DNA from: Flavobacterium sp.
Lineage (GTDB): Bacteria > Bacteroidota > Bacteroidia > Flavobacteriales > Flavobacteriaceae
Assembly (NCBI GenBank): GCA_023251135.1
Contig: JAHEZJ010000023.1
Location: 44,720-108,719 of the forward strand
Direction of reading: 5' to 3'
Length of the DNA: 64,000 nt
In this document: in pieces, positions 25,229 to 33,948 of the stretch
How the letters are laid out: each line of letters begins with the position of its first letter
Numbering within the stretch: the first letter of the stretch is position 1
Notes under the pieces: model-generated
What the model was told of the DNA's origin: nothing
The model's input: only the letters and a program-made list of their open reading frames with translations
Database searches by the model: none
Made by a program: the position numbers and the translations under genes

Positions 25229-27199
25229 TTATTCAGTAGTACTCACAATTAAAAATTCGCTTCTTCGATTAATAGCATGTTCTTGTTCGGTACAGGGAAC
25301 CCCGTCTACACATTTATTTAAAATCATCATTTCTCCGTAGCCCTTTCCTGTTAATCTTGCCGCATCAACTCCTCCTGTCTTTACCAACCAGTCAATTGTT
25401 GCTTTGGCTCTCAAATTTGAAAGCTTCAAATTATAAGCATTACTATTACGGCTGTCGGTATGTGCCCTGACATCTATTTTAAGATTAGGTCTTAATTTCA
25501 TTAGCTCCGCTATTTTGGCAAGCTCTACCAACGCATCTTCCCTAATTACCGATTTGTCCAGATCAAAATAAATATCACGAAAATTAAACAGTTTAGCCAA
25601 ATCAACACCTACTTCTAATTTTCGCACTTTCTCCTGCATCGAAAATTCCTGTGGTTTCTTGTCACTATCAAAATTGGTAAAAAAGCTTTTCTCAATTGTC
25701 TCATAATTTTCTCTTTCAGCTTTGATATAATATCTTTTACCTGCAGTAAGATTTTCAAATTTGTATGTCCCCAAAGGACTCGAAGGGACCTTAACCAAAA
25801 GGTTCATTTTTTCATCATACAATGAAACCTCGGCATCTGAAATAGGAAGATTGGTTTCTGTATCAATTAGGTTTACAAGAATTTCTTTACTATAATCGGT
25901 ATCTAAAGGCCGATCTTCAGTGAATTTATAAATATCATCAAAACCCAGCCCCATGTTCCGGTTAGAAGAGAAAAATCCGGTTTTGGTTTTAGAATTGATA
26001 TAGTAACAAAAATCATCAAAAGGGCTATTTATGGGTTCTCCGAGGTTGGTTACTTTGGATATGGAGCCGTCCGGATTAATTTTGGCAACAAAAACATCCA
26101 AACCTCCCAACCCTAATTGCCCGCTTGAAGCAAAATACAGTTCATTGTTTTCTGATACAAACGGAAAAGTCTCACGACCTTCTGTATTCACAGTTACTCC
26201 TAAATTTTCTGGTTTCCCATAGTTCCCATCATCGAAAATTTTTACTTTAAACAAGTCAGACTGGCCAACGGTACCCGGCATATTTGAAACAAAATATAAA
26301 GTTTTTTCATCAGGGCTTAAGGCGGGATGTGCAACACTATATTCATTACTATTAAAAGGAAGTTCTGTAATATTATACCAGTCTCCATTTTTATAGGTTG
26401 CCTTATAAATTTTAAGCAACGCTACACCTTCGCTATTTGTACTTAATTTTCCGTTTAAATAATTATTACGGGTAAAATAAACCGTTTTACCATCCTTCGT
26501 AAATACTGGAGTTGATTCACTGAATTTAGAATTTAATTTTTCAGAAAATAAATGCGGTTCCCCCAGAGTGCCGTTTTTATCCATTTTACTAATCAATAAA
26601 CTACTATAAGGCTGATTGTCCCACTTATTTACTTTATTAGCTCCTTTAAAATTAAGTCTCGACGACGCAAAAACTAAGTTCGTTTTATAAATAGCAGCTC
26701 CATATTCTGAATAAGAAGTATTAATTCCGGTATGCTGTAAAGTACATCTGCCGGAATTCATCTTTATTTCTTCCAGATAGTCTTTATTACTAACATATAA
26801 TTTTGCTCTAATCTCATTTTCTGAATGCTGAGCAAAAAAGTTAAGATATTCTTTTGCTTTCTCATAATTTTCTTCAGACTTTAAAGTTTGAGAATAGCGA
26901 TAATAATATTCCGGATTAACGAAGTTATCGTCATTTTCTTTCTTCATTTTAAACAATTCGGCATACCATTTATTTGCCTCCAATAATTGTCCATTGAAAT
27001 AATAAGAGTTTCCTAATTTTTGAAACAATTCTTTTGATTTATATCCTTTTTCTGCAACTCTTTTATAAATCTCTATTGCATCAATATAGGCCAGGTCATC
27101 GTATTTTCTATTTCCCTTTTTTATCTTGTTTTCCTGAGAAAAAGCAAAGAATGTAGTTACTAAAAATAGCACTACCAGAGCGTATATTTTTCTTTTCAT
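25229..27199 (-). CDS. OmpA-family protein with TPR and PD40 propeller domains
   Basis: A 656-residue periplasmic/outer-membrane-linked protein. After a signal peptide (ending FAFSQ) come TPR-like helices (residues ~25-130) and a WD40-like PD40 beta-propeller with repeats such as SESTPVFTKDGKTVYFTRN and AHPALSPDEKTLYFVSN. Then follow a carboxypeptidase-regulatory-like fold and a C-terminal OmpA peptidoglycan-binding domain (IYFDLDKSVIREDA ... AHTDSRNSNAYNLKLSNLRA). This is the standard architecture of the OmpA/PorE-like partners of PorP/SprF proteins, and the PorP/SprF gene lies just upstream. It probably anchors a type IX secretion accessory complex or adhesin export module to peptidoglycan. 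Confidence 0.9.
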   Translation of the reverse strand: MKRKIYALVVLFLVTTFFAFSQENKIKKGNRKYDDLAYIDAIEIYKRVAEKGYKSKELFQKLGNSYYFNGQLLEANKWYAELFKMKKENDDNFVNPEYYYRYSQTLKSEENYEKAKEYLNFFAQHSENEIRAKLYVSNKDYLEEIKMNSGRCTLQHTGINTSYSEYGAAIYKTNLVFASSRLNFKGANKVNKWDNQPYSSLLISKMDKNGTLGEPHLFSEKLNSKFSESTPVFTKDGKTVYFTRNNYLNGKLSTNSEGVALLKIYKATYKNGDWYNITELPFNSNEYSVAHPALSPDEKTLYFVSNMPGTVGQSDLFKVKIFDDGNYGKPENLGVTVNTEGRETFPFVSENNELYFASSGQLGLGGLDVFVAKINPDGSISKVTNLGEPINSPFDDFCYYINSKTKTGFFSSNRNMGLGFDDIYKFTEDRPLDTDYSKEILVNLIDTETNLPISDAEVSLYDEKMNLLVKVPSSPLGTYKFENLTAGKRYYIKAERENYETIEKSFFTNFDSDKKPQEFSMQEKVRKLEVGVDLAKLFNFRDIYFDLDKSVIREDALVELAKIAELMKLRPNLKIDVRAHTDSRNSNAYNLKLSNLRAKATIDWLVKTGGVDAARLTGKGYGEMMILNKCVDGVPCTEQEHAINRRSEFLIVSTTE

Positions 27200-27363
27200 A
27201 AATTATTTTTTTAAGTGTAAAAACTATATTGACTTTTTTAGACAGAGCAAATGGAAGAAAAATTTGATGTGATAAACAAATTTGAAAATCTTAGAGTCGG
27301 CTATGATAAAACCAATTAGGTTCCTGCCTGAAACCTGTCGGCTTTGTAAATTGAATTAACAAC

Positions 27364-28287
27364 TTAAAAAAAACGCGCCGATGAACAAGAGCAATCTCTC
27401 ATAATTCTTATAGGTAAATCAAATCGAAAAAAAAGTTCATGGGATCCCGAGTTGTACTTTCCTAACTTCGTTGTATCGGCATCATAGGTATATCCGACAA
27501 ACAGTCCTTTTGTTAGCTGAACTCCAATCAAAGCACTAACAGCAGCATTCCACCTGTATGCTGTTCCAAGTGTCAACTTATTATAAACTAAAAAATTAGC
27601 CGAGAGATTAATTTGTAACGCATTTCCATTGACATAGTCTAATAGAACAGTCGGTTTGAATTTTACATTATCTGACATTTCAAAAACATGTCCGGCCATC
27701 CCGTAATAATGAATTCTTCTACGGGCTACTATATCTTTTCTCTCGTCAAAATCGCTCGTATCGATTAATATAGGAGTCGAAATTCCCACATAGGTATTCT
27801 CAGACATTAAAAAAATCCCTGCACCGATATTGGGCGAAAAATCATGTACGTTATTTTGAAAAACTAAATCATTTGTATTGTAGGGATTTAGTTTCGTATA
27901 ATCAATATTCAATAGCGCAGCAGATGCTTTAAGACCAAAGAACAGCCAGTAATCATAATTCAATCTTGCATTATAAGATATATCGGTAGCAATTAAAGTT
28001 TCATTTGAAGGACCAATTTGATCATAAACAACAGATGCACCTAAACCTATTTTTTCTGAAATGGGGCCACTTACTGATAAATTCATTGTTCTTGGAGCTC
28101 CGTCAATTCCTGACCACTGCGTTCGGTTTAATCCAGTAATACTAATCGCTTCACGGGTTCCCACGTAGGCAGGGTTTATTGCTAAAGTATTATACATATA
28201 CTGTGTATACTGGGCACCCTGCTGTGCATTTGCACTGAATTTACTCAACAGTAACCCTAATATTAAAACATGTAGTTTTCTCTCCAT
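27364..28287 (-). CDS. PorP/SprF-family type IX secretion system outer-membrane protein
   Basis: A 307-residue barrel protein with signal peptide (ends FSANAQQ) and the PorP/SprF motif YTQYMYNTLAINPAYVGTREA, followed by TGLNRTQWSGIDGAP. PorP-like proteins act with the type IX secretion machine; SprF-type members help deliver specific adhesins. The OmpA/PD40 partner starts 165 bp downstream. No SprB-like adhesin is in the window, so the exported client is unknown. Its long upstream region (about 290 nt from the predicted start) holds two hairpins and promoter B. Confidence 0.92.
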   Translation of the reverse strand: MERKLHVLILGLLLSKFSANAQQGAQYTQYMYNTLAINPAYVGTREAISITGLNRTQWSGIDGAPRTMNLSVSGPISEKIGLGASVVYDQIGPSNETLIATDISYNARLNYDYWLFFGLKASAALLNIDYTKLNPYNTNDLVFQNNVHDFSPNIGAGIFLMSENTYVGISTPILIDTSDFDERKDIVARRRIHYYGMAGHVFEMSDNVKFKPTVLLDYVNGNALQINLSANFLVYNKLTLGTAYRWNAAVSALIGVQLTKGLFVGYTYDADTTKLGKYNSGSHELFFRFDLPIRIMRDCSCSSARFF

Positions 28288-28367
28288 TTCTGTAAAATAA
28301 TTATGATTTTATTAAATATCCTGCGAACGTAAATACGTCATTTGCTTGTTCTGTTTTCTTTTTTATT

Positions 28368-28384
28368 GTGATCTAAACGATCAC
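28368..28384. promoter_or_regulatory. Short inverted repeat in the PorP leader
   Basis: GTGATC (28368-28373) and GATCAC (28379-28384) flank the 5-nt spacer TAAAC. It may be an operator or a small hairpin; no partner copy was found in the window. Confidence 0.35.
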
Positions 28385-28425
28385 CCTACAGTTCTAAATT
28401 GCATTCTTAATCTCCAGTTTTACCG

Positions 28426-28451
28426 AATCAGAATAACTGTGTATTCTGATT
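28426..28451 (-). promoter_or_regulatory. Hairpin in the PorP leader
   Basis: AATCAGAATA (28426-28435) and TATTCTGATT (28442-28451) form a perfect 10-bp stem with a 6-nt loop. It is about 140 nt upstream of the PorP start, inside the leader expected from promoter B. The loop side carries another AGTTATT. It could be a structural leader element. Confidence 0.4.
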
Positions 28452-28581
28452 TTGTACTTCTATTGATAATGATTCGTACTCCAACAAAAGCGCTTATTTT
28501 TTCTCAAAAAAACATTTTATAAGACATCCCGTAATTTTATGTAAAGGCAGTATGTATCGAGCTTTTCCCATAGACTTAAGA

Positions 28582-28648
28582 CAAAAATAACTGCGTTCCC
28601 GATATCAATATGCCCACTTGTAACAAACGGTTTAAACCAAGAAATAAC
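28582..28648 (-). promoter_or_regulatory. LytTR-like direct-repeat promoter B (upstream of PorP-OmpA)
   Basis: Minus strand: CCAGTTATTTCTT (first G at 28648), then ACCGTTTGT with G at 28628, 20 bp on, then the -7 box TATTTTTG at 28582-28589. The first repeat is again exactly 59 bp from the -7 box, as in promoter A, and GTTATTTCTT and TTACAA[AG]TGG are shared with promoter A at the same offsets. It would give a long 5' leader (~290 nt) for the PorP gene. Confidence 0.55.
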
Positions 28649-28680
28649 TGGCAAATTAAAGTCTATAACTGCTTTTATTA

Positions 28681-28739
28681 GTGGAGTTTGGAGTTTGGAG
28701 TTTGGTAAACCCGACAGGTTTTTGAAACCTGTCGGGTTT
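28681..28739. repeat. TTTGGAG triplication and AAACCCGACAGGTTT inverted repeat
   Basis: GGAGTTT occurs three times in a row (28683-28703), followed by a perfect 15-bp inverted repeat (28707-28721 and 28725-28739) with a 3-nt loop. A decayed copy of the AAACCTGTCGG motif is at 27328-27343. It belongs to the CAGGTTT-type hairpins spread in this group, and can act as a second terminator behind the histidine kinase. Confidence 0.6.
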
Positions 28740-28795
28740 AGAACCAGTTCGTTTATCCTTTTAAAACAAAATTTGAAAGGGGGTAAAAAATAACA

Positions 28796-28825
28796 AACCC
28801 GGCAGGTTTAAAAAACTGCCGGGTT
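28796..28825 (-). terminator. Intrinsic terminator after the histidine kinase
   Basis: AACCCGGCAG (28796-28805) and CTGCCGGGTT (28816-28825) form a perfect 10-bp stem. On the minus strand it is followed by TGTTATTTTTT. It lies 21 bp beyond the kinase stop codon. Confidence 0.85.
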
Positions 28826-28845
28826 CAAGTTATCTGATTAAAACA

Positions 28846-31722
28846 TTATTCGGAGGAGCCGTCAAATTCGAAATAATAAAGTGGTACTGTTATGATAACT
28901 CTTGTGCCACAAGGTACGCCGTCTTTCTCTAAGTCTTTAATTTCTAAAGTGTGACTTCTTTTTCTGAGTTTGGTTAAAATTCGGAATCTCTCTTGTATGA
29001 TTAAAGATGCCAATGGCTTATGATCAAGGCTCTGAATGCTGCCAGACTTTCTCCTTCCAACTCCATTGTCTTCAATGATGATTTTTAAACTGTTATTCAA
29101 TGAGTAAATTTCGATCAGCAGCTCTTTCCTGTTTTTGCTGGCATTTAATCCGTGCATGATCGCATTTTCAACAATGGTCTGCACTACCATGACGGGAATT
29201 TCAATGCTTTTTAGATCTAGTGTTTCCTCTATCTTATAAGTAACAAACAATTCGTTATTGCTTCTAAGCTGTTCAAAGTCCAAATAGGTTTTGATATAGG
29301 CCATTTCTTCCTCTAAAGAAGTGATTTTGTCCCGTGTTACTTCTAAAGTAGACCGCAACAATTGAGCAAATTTGTTTAAAAATAAATTGGCCTCCTCTAT
29401 TCCTTTTGTAAATAATATACCTTGCAAATTGTTTAGGGCATTAAACAAAAAGTGCGGTTTCATTTGATTTTTCAACGATTTAAGCTCGAGGGTAATCAAT
29501 TCTAGTTTTAACTTGTTTCTTTGATTTATTTTTTTTCTAAAATAGCGCAAAAAGTAAAAAACCATCGTAAGGTACATCGCCATCACCGCAATAAAAAAGG
29601 AATTGGTTTCCCAAAAATAAGGTTCGACTTTAAAACTGACTTCTTTAAAAGATTTCTGACTAGTGTCTCTTAAATTACGCGCACAAACTTCAAAAATGTA
29701 GTTTCCGTGAGGCAAGTCATTAAAAAGCACATTACGGTTCTGTAGCCGGCTCCAGGAAGTATCATCATAATTTCCATTTTTAACCAATCGATAGAAAATT
29801 TCGAAGCAGTCTTTATTATCAAATGTACGAAGCGAAGTCCTGATCATAATATTGCCATACTTACCTTGCTTTATACTTCTGTCTTTTGCATTTAAAATTG
29901 ATTTTTCACCCACAAGAAAATCAAGGATCTGAACTTCTGCTGAAGCTGTTTTTTCTAAATAGCTGTTTTTAATCACCGAAATACCATTGTCGGTAATGAC
30001 GATAAATTTATCTTTTTGAAAGGCCATATCTAAAATACGTCCACGCAGTATGCCTTCGTCAAAATTTATTCTATTAAAAAAATGCCATTTCCCATTCGTT
30101 CTATTATAGACTGTAATATCGTTATAGGTGGCCAAGTATACTTTATCGTCATTGTATTTTATAAAATAACAATTGTCTTTAAGTCTTATTTTCTGCTGTA
30201 TTTTTAAATTATTATCTAAGAAGAACACCATTCTGCTACCGGTTCCCACTATAACGCCATCTTTCATTTTTCGGATAAAGCTGGTTTGTTTAATGGCTGT
30301 ATTCTTGTTCTTTTCTTTGGTGGCAAAATTATAAGAAGCCACCATCTCTTCGTTACCAACCACTCCTAAGTTGTTGTTCAGGCAGAAATATTTAAAACGT
30401 ATATCCGTAAAATCAAATGTGATTCTTTCGTTGTGCTCACTTTCAATAAAGTTTTTTTCAATGGCATACAGATTGTTGTCATTGTCTATGAAACTTTTTT
30501 CCAGATTAAGCTTGGCGTTAATCTCCTTAAAACTAAAATAGTTTGTTTTTTTATTATAGAAGTACTTTCCTTTGTTACTAATAAGGCATATATCATCTCC
30601 GGAGAAAAATAAATTAAACAGTTTTCCTTCAAACTTTCGGATGATCTTTACTTCGAAATTTGTGACATCCACCACTCCAAATAAATTGGTACTGGCAATA
30701 AAATAAAGTTTGTCACCCTCTAAACGACTCTTTTCGATAAAAATATCGTTGGAACCAAACAGCTTATAATTGACATTGTTTTGAATTTCCAGACCACTAT
30801 ATTTCACAAAATACAATCGATTCTTTTCATCAATAAGCCAGAAGTTTTTACCTGAATCCACAAAAACCGATTTGAACTCCTTACCGTTAAGCCTGATCAA
30901 ATCACCAATATTTTTAAACTCCGTACCCTTATTTTTCTGGCCAGCAGCTGTAAGAGAATGTAGTTTCAGCGTATCTTTTGCAGTATATAAAGGAGTAATT
31001 TGCTTTAAATCATCAATAAGATGGTCCACTTTATTGTAATAAAAATTGTAAAGCAATTTTTGATTACTGGAGTCTATTTTTGCAGATTGGGTGTACAAAC
31101 CAAAACGATGCAAATCAATATTACTCTGCCGGGCTTTGTAAAAAGGTTTTAGCCTGAACTTATTGCCGGGTTCTATAACAAAATGTCTTTTAAAAAAGCG
31201 ATCGTAACCGTAATAGGTCTTTGTCTTTTGATCGTATCTATGGACTTCAGTATCTTTCTTTTTAGGTTTGTAGGGAATAAAAGAATTCCCAGGAGTTAAT
31301 AAATAACATTCGCCGTTAGTTACCGAACTGAAATAAATACTTCCTTTATTCTCAAAACAAAAAAAAAGTCCGGGAATCTTTTTGGCAGCTTTTATGTAAA
31401 AAACCTGATGCTCCTTTATGTATTTAAGTCCATAGTAGTAATCGCACACCCAGATTCTGTTTTTAGAATCAATTTGAGAATATACAATATCATTAGAATC
31501 AAGTCCATTTTCGATCGAGAAATTTTTAAAAGTGCTTCCATTAAAGCGCGTCATACCATTATTTGTCGCAATCCAGATGTTGTGCTGCAAACCTTCGCTT
31601 ACACTATATACGAAATCTGACTTCAATCCGTTTCGCGAATCCACAATCACAAACTGATTGCGAAATTGCGACTGTACGCTTTGAAAAACTAATAAAATTA
31701 AAACGATCAAAAATTGTTTCAT
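28846..31722 (-). CDS. LytS-type sensor histidine kinase with two-component-regulator propeller
   Basis: A 958-residue membrane sensor. A signal peptide (ending SVQSQ) leads into a long periplasmic beta-propeller region (repeats like LQHNIWIATNNGMTRFNG and SKNRIWVCDYYYGLKYI), a Y_Y_Y Ig-like domain (about 620-700) and one membrane helix at about 708-727. The cytoplasmic His_kinase domain of the LytS/YehU type has phospho-acceptor His757 in QMKPHFLFNALNNLQ and an HATPase_c N-box VENAIMHGL and G-box IEDNGVGRRKS. The divergent LytTR response regulator begins only 25-67 bp away and is the obvious partner. The signal sensed by the propeller is unknown; it has no fused DNA-binding domain, unlike PUL hybrid sensors. 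Confidence 0.93.
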   Translation of the reverse strand: MKQFLIVLILLVFQSVQSQFRNQFVIVDSRNGLKSDFVYSVSEGLQHNIWIATNNGMTRFNGSTFKNFSIENGLDSNDIVYSQIDSKNRIWVCDYYYGLKYIKEHQVFYIKAAKKIPGLFFCFENKGSIYFSSVTNGECYLLTPGNSFIPYKPKKKDTEVHRYDQKTKTYYGYDRFFKRHFVIEPGNKFRLKPFYKARQSNIDLHRFGLYTQSAKIDSSNQKLLYNFYYNKVDHLIDDLKQITPLYTAKDTLKLHSLTAAGQKNKGTEFKNIGDLIRLNGKEFKSVFVDSGKNFWLIDEKNRLYFVKYSGLEIQNNVNYKLFGSNDIFIEKSRLEGDKLYFIASTNLFGVVDVTNFEVKIIRKFEGKLFNLFFSGDDICLISNKGKYFYNKKTNYFSFKEINAKLNLEKSFIDNDNNLYAIEKNFIESEHNERITFDFTDIRFKYFCLNNNLGVVGNEEMVASYNFATKEKNKNTAIKQTSFIRKMKDGVIVGTGSRMVFFLDNNLKIQQKIRLKDNCYFIKYNDDKVYLATYNDITVYNRTNGKWHFFNRINFDEGILRGRILDMAFQKDKFIVITDNGISVIKNSYLEKTASAEVQILDFLVGEKSILNAKDRSIKQGKYGNIMIRTSLRTFDNKDCFEIFYRLVKNGNYDDTSWSRLQNRNVLFNDLPHGNYIFEVCARNLRDTSQKSFKEVSFKVEPYFWETNSFFIAVMAMYLTMVFYFLRYFRKKINQRNKLKLELITLELKSLKNQMKPHFLFNALNNLQGILFTKGIEEANLFLNKFAQLLRSTLEVTRDKITSLEEEMAYIKTYLDFEQLRSNNELFVTYKIEETLDLKSIEIPVMVVQTIVENAIMHGLNASKNRKELLIEIYSLNNSLKIIIEDNGVGRRKSGSIQSLDHKPLASLIIQERFRILTKLRKRSHTLEIKDLEKDGVPCGTRVIITVPLYYFEFDGSSE

Positions 31723-31789
31723 GTTATTATTTTTTTTGTAATATTATATGATCAAAAAAAACTTACCAAAAATAATTTATTATAAAGAT

Positions 31790-32596
31790 ATGATATCTAA
31801 AATCAATGCCATACTAGTTGACGATGATTTTCAAAATCTGGAATTATTAAAATATTTCCTGACTAAATTCTGTCCTTTAATTAATATTATTGGAGAAGCC
31901 AGTAATGTTGAAGATTCTATTGAACTAATTAACAAACTATCACCTCAGGTGGTATATCTGGACATACAACTTCATGAAAAAAATGCCTTTGAAATTTTAG
32001 ACTGTATTGATTTTTCAGAAATTGAAATCATTTTTGTAACCGCCTATAATGATTATGCCCTAAAAGCATTTAAATACAATGCGATTGATTATATCGTAAA
32101 ACCTATAATTATTGATGACATTGTAGTGGCTACCAATAAGGTGATTATGAAATTGAATGAAAAAGAACAATTTAATCATTTTTTAAAACAGGAAACCGAA
32201 CCAGTTCGTAAAGTAGTAACGCTGCCATCACAATCTAAATCTATAGCAGATCCACCATCAGCTGCGGTCAACACAGATCATATTACGATCAATTCGTTAG
32301 ACAAAATAGTCATCATGAAAAAAGAGGATATTTTATTTTGTAAGTCTGATGGAAGGTACACCACTTTCTTTCTGGAAAATAATATGGAACATGTCTCAAG
32401 CAAAAATTTAGGGGAATACAGCTCACTACTTGATCCGGTCATTTTTTTTAGAGTCCATCATTCCTATATTGTCAATATAAACCATATCACAAAAATTAAT
32501 AAAAAACAGGGCTATTATTGTGAAATGTCTAATGGAGCTAAACTTCCTATTGCCAGAAGAAGAATTGATAGCTTAAAAAAAGTGCTGCAGATATAA
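31790..32596 (+). CDS. LytTR-family response regulator
   Basis: A response regulator whose receiver (acidic pair Asp25/Asp26, phospho-acceptor Asp72 in VVYLDIQL, Thr98, Lys118 in DYIVKP; numbered from the upstream ATG at 31748) is followed by a linker rich in Ser/Pro. The C-terminal LytTR DNA-binding domain runs from about HITINSLDKIVIM to the end, including FFRVHHSYIVNINHITKI. I prefer the start MISKINAILVDDD at 31790, as receivers begin this way; the ATG at 31748 adds 14 residues and would leave only 25 bp to the kinase start. It is divergent from its kinase. GTTATT direct repeats nearby are candidate binding sites. Confidence 0.93.
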   Translation: MISKINAILVDDDFQNLELLKYFLTKFCPLINIIGEASNVEDSIELINKLSPQVVYLDIQLHEKNAFEILDCIDFSEIEIIFVTAYNDYALKAFKYNAIDYIVKPIIIDDIVVATNKVIMKLNEKEQFNHFLKQETEPVRKVVTLPSQSKSIADPPSAAVNTDHITINSLDKIVIMKKEDILFCKSDGRYTTFFLENNMEHVSSKNLGEYSSLLDPVIFFRVHHSYIVNINHITKINKKQGYYCEMSNGAKLPIARRRIDSLKKVLQI

Positions 32597-32977
32597 ATTT
32601 AATTTCACTTTTCTGTTACAACTAAAAATTAGAAGTTCAAGAAGCTCTGATAATCTTACTGCTAAAAAAAATTGTACAGGCTGAGGTAATGCAAGGTAGC
32701 TATTGCTTGCTACTATTACATTACCTCACTTATGTCCCGCACATTTTTTATCTTCTTGATGTGTACAAAAGGAATATCAAACAGGCTAAAGGAACAACAC
32801 AAAAAAATCTTCCAAAAACACTTCTACAATTCAAAATTTAACAAAAAAAAAGCAACTAACTTAGAGCCTCAAAAAAACTACTTTCCATTTTAGATTGTTT
32901 ATCCACTTACTTAAATAAACAGCTTTTTCATCATTTCCTTTATAACCTGTTTAATAAAACCTTTCGTTTTCTGATTA
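32597..32977 (-). other. Gap downstream of the LytTR gene with a possible leftward transcript
   Basis: No open frame longer than about 12 codons looks real on either strand. On the minus strand a promoter (32978-33044) points into it. A strong hairpin at 32682-32728 is followed, after 10 nt, by a run of eight T. If both work, a ~300-nt untranslated RNA, or one with only tiny frames such as MMKKLFI after AAAGGAA near 32932, would run antiparallel to the end of the LytTR gene. Confidence 0.3.
32682..32728. promoter_or_regulatory. Two-tier hairpin downstream of the LytTR gene
   Basis: Outer arms TGAGGTAATG (32682-32691) and CATTACCTCA (32719-32728) are a perfect 10-bp pair. Inside, GTAGC (32696-32700) pairs with GCTAC (32709-32713). 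On plus it lies 86 bp after the LytTR stop without a U tract; on minus an oligo-T run follows at a short distance. Role as terminator or RNA structure is open. Confidence 0.5.
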
Positions 32978-33044
32978 CAAATTTAAGATCAAGTTATGAG
33001 ATGTGAAGGCCGTTTTCAATAACTGCGTCGTTTATGAAATAAAC
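32978..33044 (-). promoter_or_regulatory. LytTR-like direct-repeat promoter C (no known gene downstream)
   Basis: Minus strand: CCGTTTATTTC (G at 33044), GCAGTTATTG (G at 33023), then TAAATTTG at 32978-32985. Spacings 21, 59 and 38 bp are identical to those of promoter A. It points leftward into a gap without an annotated gene. CGTTTATgaaATAAACG (33030-33046) is also a local palindrome. Confidence 0.5.
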
Positions 33045-33083
33045 GGCTACTATTCTCTAAAATTCGGATTAAAAACAAAAAAA

Positions 33084-33103
33084 GAGGAGATTTACTCCCC
33101 TCT
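33084..33103 (-). terminator. Intrinsic terminator after the outer-membrane barrel gene
   Basis: On the minus strand a GAGGGGAgtaaaTCTCCTC hairpin is followed by TTTTTTTGTTTTT, 53 bp beyond the stop codon at 33156. Confidence 0.85.
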
Positions 33104-33155
33104 CAAAAATGGTTAAAATATTAAAAAATGGTTGGTCTGCTAATTCTTATTCTAC

Positions 33156-33752
33156 TTATTTAAATCTATAATTAAATCCTCCTGTCGCGATTCCTTTATA
33201 TCCATAGCCTACTTCTATAAATGCACCAAATGCTTTTCCTACTCTTAAACCCACCGGATTAATCTGAAAAGCAAATCCAAGTGTATTATCTTTATAAGAA
33301 CCTCCTACCTGATCCTTTGTAGATAAGCCAATAAACCCCACACCGCCAGAACCGTAAAAATCTAATCGGGAGGTTTTAATATAACTGTACTGCCCCATTA
33401 CCATTCCCATAAAATAATTGCTTATTCTTTTTACTGTTTTAGGATTTGTGCTGCTCTTTTCAAATTTATCCTCCGTTCTCATGTAGCTTATATCTCCACC
33501 AATCTTAAGTCTCTCCCCTATGTTGTAACGATAACCCATTTCGTACATTCCGAACACGGTAGACTTGGCATCCTTATATTTGACTCCAGTTATACCCGAA
33601 ACAATGGTATTACTCAAAGAGTTAGCAAACGACTCAGTAAGAAGAATATACGATGCATCACTATATGCCAATCTTACTTCGCTTTTACCTTTTTCTTGTG
33701 CAGTTACCACAATCGCGCACAATAACAGCGCTGTAATCATTACTTTTTTCAT
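33156..33752 (-). CDS. Predicted outer-membrane beta-barrel protein
   Basis: A 198-residue exported protein: signal peptide ending AIVVTAQEKG, then alternating aromatic/hydrophobic strands (VRLAYSDASYILL, FGMYEMGYRYNI, GGDISYMRTEDKF, VGLRVGKAFGAFIEVGYGYKGI) ending in FNYRFK, as in eight-stranded OmpX/OmpW-like barrels. No specific family is recognised. It is monocistronic, with a TATATTTG -7 box at 33837-33844 and a terminator at 33084-33103. A degenerate GTTATT direct repeat upstream suggests it may share control with the PorP operon. Confidence 0.75.
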   Translation of the reverse strand: MKKVMITALLLCAIVVTAQEKGKSEVRLAYSDASYILLTESFANSLSNTIVSGITGVKYKDAKSTVFGMYEMGYRYNIGERLKIGGDISYMRTEDKFEKSSTNPKTVKRISNYFMGMVMGQYSYIKTSRLDFYGSGGVGFIGLSTKDQVGGSYKDNTLGFAFQINPVGLRVGKAFGAFIEVGYGYKGIATGGFNYRFK

Positions 33753-33836
33753 TAACTTTTCGTTTTAAAATTTAAATTAGACTATTCCTCTTATTTCTTA
33801 AGCGGAATTATGCACAAAAATTACATATTTATCTTA

Positions 33837-33901
33837 CAAATATAAAACAAGTACTATACGAAGCTTATGCCTTTAAATAACTTAACTATTCCTGCAATAA
33901 G
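33837..33901 (-). promoter_or_regulatory. Promoter D of the barrel gene with weak LytTR-like repeats
   Basis: The -7 box TATATTTG (33837-33844) would start transcription about 78 nt before the ATG at 33752. Upstream on the minus strand are CTTATTGCAGG (33901) and AAGTTATTTAAAG (G at 33881), 20 bp apart, and 57 and 37 bp from the -7 box. The spacing resembles promoters A-C but the first repeat lacks the G of GTT, so the match is weak. Confidence 0.4.
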
Positions 33902-33948
33902 TGGATATATTAAGGTTATATATGGCAGAATATGAAGTCCAAAAACAA

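Noticed and set aside
28796-28825. Operator for promoter B
   Set aside because: The inverted repeat is directly behind the kinase stop and has a T-rich tail on the minus strand, so terminator is the simpler reading.
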